Shown in pieces: positions 23,150 through 33,095 of a stretch of DNA of 64,000 nucleotides. Where the stretch lies: contig JARFJB010001355.1 of NCBI GenBank assembly GCA_036346205.1, positions 2,780,001 through 2,844,000 on the forward strand, written 5' to 3'. The notes under the pieces are model-generated. The model searched no databases. It was not told the DNA's origin and saw only the letters and a list, made by a program, of their open reading frames with translations. The translations under genes were made by a program, and so were the position numbers. Each line of letters begins with the position of its first letter. Positions within the stretch are counted from its first letter, which is position 1. Origin of the DNA: Vesta saturnalis. Taxonomy: Eukaryota > Arthropoda > Insecta > Coleoptera > Lampyridae.

Positions 23150-24048
23150 TCTTGGCTTTCTATTAGCCCTGCGGACGTTTCAAAGTCGGACTGCTTCCTC
23201 ATCAGGCTTACCTGAAAAGGACTATTTTCGCACTTGATGTCAATATGTAATTTGTTATAATTTTTCAGCACTTGATTCAGATTCAACTTTGGTATCGTTT
23301 CTGTAGTCTGAAACTTACCGCTTAGTACCCATTATTTTTAGAACGGCAAGTTGTATTCCATCTTTGCCATATTTTGTCTAGTTATTGGATGCGATGGTTT
23401 ACGCAGACATTGGTTCTCGATCCTTGGTTTTCTGTAGTTGTAGCTTCGGACGTTATTCCTATGTTCCTTAGTTCACACTTTAAGTGCTCTATTGCTCTCT
23501 CACTATGTACTGTGTCACATTCGCATGGTAGGTTGTATACAATTTGGAATTTCTGAGTCTTCATTGTGTGGTTCGGTTTTGGTTAGTATTCCTGAAGCGT
23601 TCTGGCATTCTGAAGGCACCGATGTTTTCGCTTCAATTCTTCGTATTTTGTCTGAGGATATGGCATATGGTATTATCGCTGTATATTAGGTTCTTCTTTT
23701 CGGTACTTTTCCTGTTCAGGTTAGGTGTTAGATCGGGGTAGCATTTTATTAAGTGTTTTAACGATATTTGAGCATTATTTTTGCTCTAGTACAATATTTT
23801 ACCACCTAACTTCACGCTTTTGTGATTGGACTTTAGTGAGGTACCTCCCTGTGGGTAGGTTCTGTATACACTTTGAAAGTGTTTCATTCTTAAAGTACAA
23901 TCCAGGAATGTTTTTCTTCCGACTTCAATTCCATTGTGAATTTTATGGAGGTGATTTATCTAGTTTATGCAATTTGTTAGCCATTACTACGAAAGTATCG
24001 TCCACTAACTAAGCCACATCCTTGGTTTTCCGTGAATTGAATATCGTT

Positions 24049-24057
<9 letters not shown>
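23150..24057 (-). pseudogene. Penelope RT C-terminus and GIY-YIG endonuclease, copy A
   Basis: From 24050 downward the minus strand reads KPRMWL, then a frame-shifted VDDT catalytic motif, HKIHNGIEVGRKT and a degraded PTH-type block. Further on come IVYNLPCECDTVH (23540-23500) and IEHLKCELRNIGI. This order is diagnostic of Penelope-like retroelements. There are many frameshifts and no coding capacity remains. Confidence 0.7.

Positions 24058-24111
<54 letters not shown>
24058..24111. repeat. (TA)n microsatellite at transposon junction
   Basis: About 54 bp of TA lies between Penelope copy A and the CAGTGTG terminus of the next element. Confidence 0.95.
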
Positions 24112-24114
<3 letters not shown>

Positions 24115-25088
24115 TGTGACCCATTTCAAATAGAAACCTTTAAAAAATGTATTTATAATCCTATTAACGCTTTTTTTAAATGATAAACCATCGAAAACTC
24201 CACTTTATGACAAAATTTAGAGATAAATTTCAATTTTCAAGGCTTTCTATGATTTATTTTCAATGTCGAAAATGGACAAATTTGATTAGCGATTTTTTAT
24301 TGAAATTTTAACTACACCACTGGATTCAGTAACCTCTCATATGGGTAAATCCCAAGTTCCATGAAAAAAATTTAAAAAATGGACAGACTTATGACAAAAT
24401 TAATGTAAGTAAGTATTTGCTGATTTCAAACATTTATGAAAAATGGAAAATTAAAAAATGTGTCTAATAATATCTGATATTTGACGGTTGACTATTTTAA
24501 AGATCAGCACCATCAAAGACTCCACTTTTGACAAAAATTTAGAGATAAATTTCAATTTCAAGGCTATGATTTATTTTCAATTTGTCGAAAATGGACAATT
24601 TGATTAGTTTTATTGAAATTTTAATCACCACTGGATTCAGTAACCTCTCATTGAGTAAATCCCAAGTTTCATGAAAAATATTAAAAATTACAGATTTGTG
24701 ACATAAATTAATGAAGGCTCATAGTAACTTAATGCTGAATTTTTCTAAATATTGAAGTAGTTTCATACATTAAAAATAAACTAAAAGATAAGATAAATTA
24801 TGAATAGTTCTAATAATTTGAACGTTTATACTATAAAATTTGTTTCCATGGCCTTATTATTATCTGCCATTACTCAATAGAAATGTAAATCAAGTAAAGT
24901 TGCTATGAGCCTACATTAATTTTGTCACAAATCTGTCATTTATTCAATATTTTTTCATGAAATTTGGGATTTACCCATGAGAGGTTACTGAATCCAGTGG
25001 TGTAGTTAAAATTTCAATTAAAAATCGCTAATCGAATTTGTCCATTTTCGACATTGAAAATAAATCATAGAAAGCCTTGAAAATTGAA
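24112..25088. mobile_element. Foldback/MITE with CAGTGTG terminus, right end truncated
   Basis: The left end is CAGTGTGACCCATTTCAAAT. The segment 24226-24410 is inverted at 24890-25088 and is also directly repeated, degenerately, at 24500-24750. The structure is arm, arm copy, loop, inverted arm. The expected terminal ~110 bp on the right are missing where Penelope copy B begins. The TA array to the left suggests a TA target, as in Tc1/mariner. Confidence 0.7.
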
Positions 25089-25209
25089 ATTTATTAGTCT
25101 CTTGAAGATAAAAGTTTTTACTGTGATTGCGATTTACTAGCTATTTATGTATCAAGTACATAATGCATGGATTTATTGACGAGTCCTTTGACCGGGGCGA
25201 ATGCCATGT

Positions 25210-25212
25210 GGG

Positions 25213-25289
<77 letters not shown>

Positions 25290-25358
25290 TGTGTGTGTGT
25301 GTGTGTGGTGTGTGGTGTGTGGTGCGTGTGCTGTGTGTGTGTGCGTGTGCGTGTGTGT

Positions 25359-25394
<36 letters not shown>

Positions 25395-25450
25395 GTGTGT
25401 GTGTGTTGCGCGCCCGCGGTGTGTGTGTATTGTGTGCGTGTGTGTGTATG
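25210..25450. repeat. (GT)n array inside Penelope copy B
   Basis: It sits at the same position as the array in copy A, immediately after the conserved TTTGACCGG..GAATGC flank, but its interruptions are different. Confidence 0.9.
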
Positions 25451-26589
25451 TGATGTGGCCTGTGTTTCTCCACAAATTGATTATTTATGTTGTCAACTAA
25501 AATAAGGTATCTATCGGTAATTATTGATACCTTAATGCTTTATTATTTAATACTGTATTTCAAGCCTACGTGTTTCATTGCCTCCCCAAGGGAGATGGCG
25601 GGCTGCTTGAGATTTCCAAGCCCTTTCAGCCACAATCATGGATTCCCAACCTACACACATTAAGTGTGTATGCTTGGTGGGATTTAGGATACGTGCAGTC
25701 GGGGTAGGATCAGAAGGAAGGGAGTTAGGGTTCTGAAGGGGAATATATTACCCTAGCATTCGCCTAAATATCCGCACATGTTATGTGTATACGTAGTGAC
25801 CATAATACTATATGTGTATGAGGAAAACCCCTGAAAAACTTCATACAGGGTAGGCGGTAATGGGAATCGAATTTATTACCTCCAGAATGGTAAACCTCTA
25901 GTGTTACTGCAACTCCGCCAGCTACAATTGTAGTAGAAAGAGCAAATTCTTAAATACAACCACTTATGGTTTTCGACACTTAATTTATAATTTTTGAATG
26001 GAATATCCAGTTCGCATTTATTAGCCTTAACACGAAGAGTATACACGGCCGTAACTACATATTTTTATATTAGGTAATAATTTCAACCGACAAATATGAA
26101 TGTATATTGGGATTTATAACAGAAAGCATTTAAGTGCATACAAGTGCATGAAAGTGCATACTAACATAAATAAAGTAATGTCATTAAATTAAAGCAATAT
26201 AATTAAATATAATTTATTATGCTTTTGCACAATGATTTCAATTAATTCTGTATTATAAGTGTTTTGTAACTGTAATTTCATGTTAGTTGAGTTGATCGGC
26301 CTATTTCACAGTTTTTGCTTTTATAGCGCGACGTTTCGGAAGCGGACTCTGCTTCCTTCATCAGGCTTAGTCCTGAAAAGGACTATTTTCGCACTTGAGT
26401 CAAATTAATTTGTTATAATTTTTCCCAAGTCTGAAACCTTTACCGCTTAGTAATCCAATACATATTTTTAGAACGGCGAGTTGTATTCTCGTCTTTTGGC
26501 ACTATATGTATGTTATCTCATTGGATGCGGTGGTCTTCGTTCCAGACATGGTTCGGCGATCCTTGGTTTTTCTGATTAGCCCTTGCGGA

Positions 26590-27175
26590 CGTTATTCCTA
26601 TGTTCCTGTGTTCACACTTTAAGTGCTCTATTGCTCTCTCCTATGTATGCTGTGTCACATTCGCATGGTAGGTTGTATACACAATTCTTGGAATTCTGAT
26701 CTTCATTGTGTGGTTCGGTTTTGGTTAGTATTCCCCTGAGCGTTCTGGCCGATTTGAAGGCAGCGTGCTGCCAATTCTTCGTATTTTGTCTGAGGTATAT
26801 AGGCATATGGTATTATCGCTGTATATTTAGGTTCTTCTTTTCGGCTACTCTTTCCCTGTTCAGGTTAGGTGTTAGATCGGGGTAGCCATTTTATTTAAGT
26901 GTTTTAACGATATTTGAGCATATTGTTTTCGCTCTAGCGTACAAATATTTTACCACGCCTAACTTCACGCTTTTGTGATTGGACTTTTCGTGTAGGTACC
27001 TCCCCGTGTGGGTAGGTTCCTTGTATACACTTCTGAAAGTGTTGTCATTCCTGCGTACAAGTACATCCAGGAATGTTGTCTTTCTTCCGACTTCAATTCC
27101 ATTGTGAATTTTATGGAGGGCGTGGGGCGATTTATCTAGTTTATGCTTGCCGTGTTGCCATACTACGAAAGTATC

Positions 27176-27178
<3 letters not shown>
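26590..27178 (-). pseudogene. Penelope RT C-terminus and GIY-YIG endonuclease, copy B
   Basis: The 172-codon frame that includes it is part TA-repeat translation upstream and genuine Penelope RT downstream (about 75 residues from DTFVVW to ICSNIVKTLK). The endonuclease portion (about 26806-26612) has AYIGESNRALKV, the GIY-YIG second half. Frame changes separate the two. Confidence 0.75.

Positions 27179-27240
<62 letters not shown>
27177..27240. repeat. (TA)n microsatellite at transposon junction
   Basis: About 64 bp of TA lies between the 5' truncation of Penelope copy B and the CAGTGTG end of the next element. Confidence 0.95.
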
Positions 27241-27243
<3 letters not shown>

Positions 27244-28355
27244 TGTGTCCGAGATTCAGCATGCATGTATTGCTATATTCGTTAATATTGAAGATAGAAT
27301 GTCGGTTAAATGGGAAAGTTTTAGAGAATTTTATGGCTATCATCATGGTAAAGTCAGATTTGAAGTAACTTTTTGTTTTTGAAATATTGAAGAAAACAAA
27401 ATTGTGCATTTTCTACTACCCCTGTAGCTCTTTTATTTGAAGTCTGACAACATTTTGATTTGTACATTATTATGACAATTTTAAAAAGTCCAAAATTTAT
27501 CTACAGTCATTTGTTTTGAAATACATACACTAACTATATGGACGCCATCTTGGATTATTACATTATCGAATAGTATTTTTATCACCTTTTCAGCGATGTA
27601 TCACATGATACGAAAATTTACTTCCAACTATCAAAAATTTAAAAATATAAAATTAAAATAGTAGGCCTTGAGAAGGCATGGATTAATAAATGAAAATTTA
27701 TACAATCAGATTCCTAATTTTGTAATTTCTAATAACTAAAATAAAAACAAAACCCATAATAGTAACTATAATAAAACATGCTCGATATGTCCGCCTCTAC
27801 ACTCCACACATTTTCTACATTTTCGTATCATGTAATACATTAAAGAAGAGGTGTTAAAATCCTATATTCGATAATGTAAAAATCCAAATAGCGTCCAAAA
27901 ACAAAAGTTAGAAATGTATTAAATTTTGTAAGTAAAACAGATAAATTAGCAAGGGTTTAAATTTTGATAGTTCTCGTATCATGTGATACATCGCTGAAAA
28001 GGTGATAAAAATACTATTCGATAATGTAAAAATCCAAGATGGCGTCCACATGAAAAACAATAGTTAGTGTATGTATTTCAAAACAAATGACTGTAGATAA
28101 ATTTTGACACTTTTTTAAAATTGTCTTTTAAAAGTGTCATAATAATGTACAAACAAAATGTTGTCAGACTTCAAATAAAAGAGCTACAGGGGTAGTAGAA
28201 AATGCACAATTTTGTTTTCTTCAATTATTTCAAAACCAAAAAATTACTTCAAATCTGACTGATGATAGCCATAAAATTCTCTAAAACTTTCCCCATTTAA
28301 CCGACATTATATCTTCAATATTAACGAATATAGCAATACATGCATGCTGAATCTC

Positions 28356-28362
<7 letters not shown>
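27241..28362. mobile_element. Long-TIR Tc1/mariner-type deletion derivative
   Basis: The left terminus is CAGTGTGTCCGAGATTCAGC. About 400 bp of each end (27241-27640 and 27955-28362) are inverted copies. The loop keeps a transposase C-terminus on the minus strand at about 27850-27780 (RKCRKCVECRGGHIEHVL), the typical last residues of insect DDE transposases. TA arrays lie on both sides, consistent with a TA target site. On the right the terminal CACAC runs into a CA array. Confidence 0.78.

Positions 28363-28434
<72 letters not shown>
28358..28434. repeat. (CA)n then (TA)n
   Basis: About 30 bp of CA (28358-28387) grows out of the element terminus CTCGGACACA, followed by about 46 bp of TA. 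Confidence 0.95.
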
Positions 28435-28437
<3 letters not shown>

Positions 28438-28439
<2 letters not shown>

Positions 28440-30666
28440 CTACTTGTCCGAAAAAGTGTGAGCAGGTTTCCCAAATAGACTAAAAGTTGCACATTTTAAA
28501 AATATTTTCATATACAAGGTGATTCAGAAAATCGTGGCCAACCAAACCAGATTTTGTTTAAATTGAACACCCTGTATATTTTTGCATACATTTGACGCGT
28601 AATTCATATCTCTAGCTTCAGCGGTTTTCGAATTATTCGCATTATTTCAACATTTTTTAAAGGTACACGGTATCAAAGAAATTAGTGTACCGTGGAAGTT
28701 ATTATAGCGATAAAAATGATTTTCTGAGGCGTTAAAGTCTAAGTACGGCCCTACTCCGAAAAATTTGGTTCAAACTGTGACATCACAAATATCGGAAAAC
28801 TTAATTTTTTCAAATAGAAACCACCATTTTTTATGTCACTAGTGAATTCTCCTTTGAAAATCAATAGGAAAGTATCTGACATGCCCTATACCTAAAATAA
28901 ACAGGTTTATTCGATGAAAACCATTTTTTACAGAACGCGTTAGTAAGTCCCTTTTTTGTAGAGTAGCCTATGAGGATTGGGATAACAAGTTTCTTACGTT
29001 TGAATTGCTTCTGTGACCATCTAATGGGTGCTTTCGCAGCTGAATTAAAGAATACTTGTATGCAGTACATTATTATGACATCATGAATTTTCTCGTTTTA
29101 AATGTGCATTTTAGCAGAGAAGGCAGGAATCTAGATATTGGAAAATCCTCCTTATCTAAATGTATCAAAAAGAATAAACTACATCCCTATCATGTACAAC
29201 TCCATCAAGACCTCTCCGCTGATGACTACATTCACCGAGTTAACTTTTGTCGATCGATGCAAATTAAATTACAGGAAAATAATCATCCACATTTAGTACA
29301 TGTAAATCATTTTCAACAGCAATGGAGTTAAATATCTGGGGAGGTACTGTTGGCAATTATGTTATAGGACCGCATTTCTCTGAGGGCCGCGTAAACGAAG
29401 ATGTCTTTTACAATTTTTTGAATGAACACTTTCAACTTCTTATTCAACATATTCCGGAGGAAATAAGAGAGCAGGTGTGGCTTCATATGGATGGTGCTAC
29501 GCCTCACTGCTATATACAAGTCGGAGCGCATGTAACTGCTTTATTTCCAAAAAAATGGATTGGTAGAGGTGGTCCTATGGTTTGGCCCGCTGTATCGCCA
29601 GACCGTACGAGTTTAGAGTTTTTCCTCTGGGGGTTTGTAAAATCTACAGTTTAAAAAACACCGATTACCACAAGAGAAGACATGACAAATCGTATCACGG
29701 AGGCCTTTCATAACATAATGTTACACCTATAATGTTACAAAATGTCAGAACTTCGGAATAGATTTCAAGCTTGCCTGAATCAAAATGGGTGATTTTGAAC
29801 ATATGTTATAAATTTGCTTATTAGCTGGACCAATTAATATGAGAACAAAATAAGAGAATTATCCATAAAACACTACACTAATTCCGACGCGGGTTAAGTT
29901 AACCGAGTTAGCAGCATCTTCAAAATAAGAATAAACTCTCTGACTTTGTTTTCATGTTTGTCATCTTTCATATTACCTTGTTATTGTAGAATTTAACCTT
30001 AACTTGGCTACTGAATATTTGTAGACACAAAATAAATTAATAATTATTTCTATACTCCTAATTACGTAGTGGACTGTAAAAGTATTCAGTGTCCAAATGC
30101 GAATGCACCATCTTTGAGAGAGAAAATTCATGATGTCATAATAATGTACTGCATGCAAGTATTTTTTATTCAGCTGCGAAATCACCTATTAGATGGTCAC
30201 AGAAGCAATTCAAACGTAAGAAACTTGTTATCTCAATCCTCATAGCCTACTCTACAAAAAAGGGACTTCCTAACGCGTTTTGTAAAAAAAAATGGTTTTT
30301 ATCGAATAAATCAAAACCTGCTTATTTTAGATGTAGGGAATGTCAGATACTTTCGTATTGATTTTCAAAGGAGAATTCACTAGTGAAATAAAAAACTGTG
30401 GTTTCCATTGGAAAAAATTGAGTTTTCCGATATTTGTGATGTCAAAGTTTGAACCAAGTTTTTCGGACGCCCTGTACAATATTTTTGGTTATTGAGAAAG
30501 GCTCTTAGTAGGGCCTTACTCAGACTTTAACACCTCAGAAAATCTTTTTTATTTCTACAATAACTTTCACGGTACACTAATTTCTTTGTCACCGTGTACC
30601 TTTCAAAAATGTTGAAATAATGCGAATAACTCGAAAACCGCTGAAGCTAGGGATATGAATTACTTT
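28438..30666. mobile_element. DD41D-type Tc1/mariner element, copy E1
   Basis: It is nearly the same element as 33096-35452. Its left terminal segment is truncated (it starts at ACTTGTCCGAAAAAG). Inverted arms of roughly 590 bp (28511-29100 and 30120-30660) flank a transposase relic. The right end is cut near 30666, where the next element begins. Internal TACAAGGTGA at 28513 and reverse ACCCTGTATA at about 28570 match the motif layout of the other copies. Confidence 0.78.
29056..29790 (+). pseudogene. Transposase relic of E1
   Basis: In order: YHVQLHQDLSADDYIHRVNF, then PHLVHVNHFQQQWS, IGPHFSEGRVNEDVFYNFL, VWLHMDGATPHCY (second catalytic D) and SPDRTSLEFFLWGF. The block with the first catalytic D (FTDECTF in the sister copy) is deleted at about 29280. 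The third acidic residue is E rather than D, giving a 41-residue gap from the second D. Frameshifts near 29330 and a stop after KSTV end the frame. Confidence 0.75.
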
Positions 30667-32298
30667 TGTAAATTGAAATCTGTTTAGTACACTAATTTTA
30701 ACAATCCTTATTTATTATTGTAACAATACTTAATTAATAATTGTGAAATTAATAAGAATTCTTAGCAATAACGATTTATAAATAAATAACAATAACACCA
30801 GTATAATAAAATATCAAAATGTAAACCGTTCTTTTCAATACACATTTCACAGCGACGTACAATAGAACGTCTTAAGTTAATTAAATGATGCACCTTTATT
30901 TCATTGCAAGCATCTCTGATGCGATTGTGAAGTTCTTCAAGTGTATTAACCGGAGTGGTATACACTTTTTCCTTCATGAATCCACATACAAAAAAGTCAA
31001 GTGGCGTTAAATCGGGGGATCTAGGAGGCCACACCACTGGACTTCCACGACCTATCCACCTCCCCGGGTAGTTATTGTTTAGCCAATTTCTTACATTTCT
31101 GCCATAATGGGCCGGACATCCATCAAGCTGAAACCAAAAATGTCTCTTAAATTCAAAGGAATGTCTTCCCACATATTAACATGTTCTTCTTCTAAAAATT
31201 GTAGGAAATTTTCTGAATTTACACGTTGTGGCAAGAAATAAGGTCCAAACATGTGGTTGCCGTAAATTCCAATCCAGACATTTGTACTAAATTCATGTTG
31301 AAAACTTCTTGGTCGAATGGCATGTGGGTTTTCATGTGCCCATATATGCAGATTGTGAAAGTTTACGATACCACGACGAGTAAAACAGGATTCATCAGCT
31401 CACAGTATGTTGGATAAGAAATCTCTATTATTTTGAATGGAGTTAAGAACCCACCTACAATAATTAAGCCTTCGTTCGGCGTCACCTGGACATAAACCAT
31501 GAACAGGTTGAAAATGATATGGGCGTCTGTGATCCCGTTTTAAAACCCGGGAAACTTTACTTTGGGAAATACCAAGAGCAACAGCAGTACGTCGAGTACT
31601 TGTCGTGGGGTTCCTATTAAATTGACGCAATATACCCTCTCCAATTATATCTCGTCCACGGTTGTTCTGTCGGCCCCCACCTAAATTTTTCAAACCCTGG
31701 TTAACAAATCGACGATGGATACTCACAAAAACGGAATGATGAGGTTGTCGTCTATTTGGAAATCTTCTCCGATACTCCCTAGCTGCGTACTTTGAATTCC
31801 CATTTGCGAACCCATAAATAAAATGAATGTCGGCTTGTTCGCTATTTGTAAATGTAAACGGCATGTTACACTAATTAAAAGCTGGAAAATCAAATGAAAT
31901 AACTTTTTGAACTTAAAAACAATAATTAATGACAGTGAAATTATTCAAGATGAAGCAAGTGTTTGTAAAAAGTCAAACTGTCGTTTCAAAATATAAAATT
32001 TAATACTTACTTGTTTTCCAAGGAGTATCATATTTTGTTGCAATGAAATAAGGGTGCATCATTTAGTTAACTTAAGACGTTCTATTGTACGTCGCTGTGA
32101 AATGTGTATTGAAAAGAACGGTTTACATTTTGAACAAAGTGTCTAATTTTATTATACTAGTGTTATTGTTATTTATTTATAAATCGTTATTGCTAAGAAT
32201 TCTTATTAATTTCACAATTATTAATTAAGTATTGTTACAATAATAAATAAGGATTGCTAAAATTAGTGTACTAAACAGATTTCAATTTACAAAAGTCT
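30667..32298 (-). mobile_element. DD41D-type Tc1/mariner element E2
   Basis: Ends are ACTTTTGTAAATTGAAATC (left) and its complement (right). The inverted repeats are about 240-260 bp (30667-30907 and 32038-32298). Unusually, they include the coding sequence for the last ~45 residues of the transposase. E2 sits at the broken right end of E1, with no matching E1 sequence resuming at 32299, so its insertion came with a loss of flank or the E1 end was already gone. Confidence 0.8.
30762..31864 (-). pseudogene. Transposase of E2, nearly complete
   Basis: The start is MPFTFTNSEQADIHFIYGFA, a DUF4817-like helix-turn-helix. ILRQFNRNPTTSTRRTAVAL and GISQSKVSRVLKRD form the second HTH. Then come ADESCF (first D, just after a TGA at 31400-31402), FQLDGCPAHYG (second D) and SPDLTPLDFFVCGF (third D, 41 residues later). 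The C-terminus is RRCEMCIEKNGLHFDILL. The only damage seen is that TGA and one single-base frameshift near 31160. At about 365 residues, its length is normal for the group. Confidence 0.85.
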
Positions 32299-32930
32299 TG
32301 TATTTGAGTATGGCTTGATACAGTAGCGGCTCTTTAATGAGAGCAAGTGAGCAACGGTATATAACTTATTAGAATGTCACTTAAAAACTACATACATATT
32401 TATGGCGAAATTGATACATACATAATTATACAGAAAGTATTGACCGCATAACAATAATAATTATGCATTTCTTTTATACGAGGATAATAACAATGGATAC
32501 TAAAAAACCGATAACCTACCTATTTATAAATGAAAATGTATTTAAAATTTTACAGAAACGATCGTTAGGTACTAAAATGGCTCTAAATGTTTTATTATAT
32601 CTTTTTTATTAAAAACTTTATATTCAATTATTCACATAAAGCACATTACTTAACTTAGTACCACATCAAACACTAAAAATCAAAATAACTCAGAAAGGCA
32701 CAGGAATTTCGAAACAGAAGAAGGTACATTATTTTTGTTAAACTGTATGTAGATAATGAAAATAACAGTTTTTTTAAAAAATAGTCATTGGCGTAGAAGT
32801 TCTGTTTATGAAAGGGGTTGAGCACCCCCTCCACTCCGCCACTGTGAAAGTTTGTGAACATTCTTATCGCTTGTTTTATGCCTCTTAATTAATAGACAAT
32901 ATCCCCCCAACATTAAAAAAATCTAAGCAT
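32299..32930. other. Spacer, possible hAT-like MITE ends
   Basis: CAGTAGCGGCTC at about 32320 and GAGTGGCGG-like complement at about 32835 could be weak terminal inverted repeats of a hAT-type MITE. No matching 8-bp target duplication was found. No gene. Confidence 0.25.
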
Positions 32931-33095
32931 TCGTTTATGAGTTATAATGAAAATTTGAGAAAAAAAAATTATATTCAACACCCTGTATCTCGGAAACAAA
33001 GCCTTCTACGACATATGTTTATAGGAACTTTTCTTTTTAGAAACATGTGTTCTATCTCCTGTTAAAGTTTGTCTACAAAAAACTGACTCACCCTG
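32931..33095. mobile_element. Terminal fragment of another TACAGGG-type MITE
   Basis: It contains ACACCCTGTATCTCGGAAAC and ends GACTCACCCTGTA, the complement of a TACAGGGTGAGTC terminus, directly abutting the next element's end. Only one end is present. Confidence 0.4.

Larger units (their letters stand above)
21869..24057 (-). mobile_element. Penelope-like element copy A
   Basis: It shares its whole length with copy B (25089-27178). From 5' to 3' on the minus strand it carries the end of the reverse transcriptase, a GIY-YIG-type endonuclease relic, a 3' untranslated part, a long GT/CA array and a short conserved terminus. RT remains show a smeared (Y)VDDTFVV motif near 24000 and PTH-type downstream residues. 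YNLPCECDTVH at about 23500 is the endonuclease CPY/CxC-like block. Compared with copy B it lacks many 1-6-base stretches. Confidence 0.72.
25089..27178 (-). mobile_element. Penelope-like element copy B
   Basis: It is homologous to copy A throughout and better preserved. RT-side residues at 27178-26960 include DTFVVWQHGKHKLDKSPHAL, HKIHNGIEVGRKTTFLDVLV and KEPTHTGRYLHEKSNHKS. The endonuclease block CVYNLPCECDTAYIGESNRA lies at about 26690-26620. The 3' portion has the GT array (25210-25440), and the shared terminus ends at 25089. The 5' end is cut exactly at the RT catalytic motif and abuts a TA array. Confidence 0.8.

Noticed and set aside
25127..25505. Cys/Val-rich and Thr/His-rich frames
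   Set aside because: Translations of the GT array in Penelope copy B on both strands.
27143..27382. YIYIYI frames of 70-79 codons on the plus strand
   Set aside because: Translation of the TA array; only the minus-strand frame downstream of it has Penelope similarity.
32320..32845. hAT MITE
   Set aside because: Only about 9 bp of weak inverted similarity and no 8-bp target duplication.
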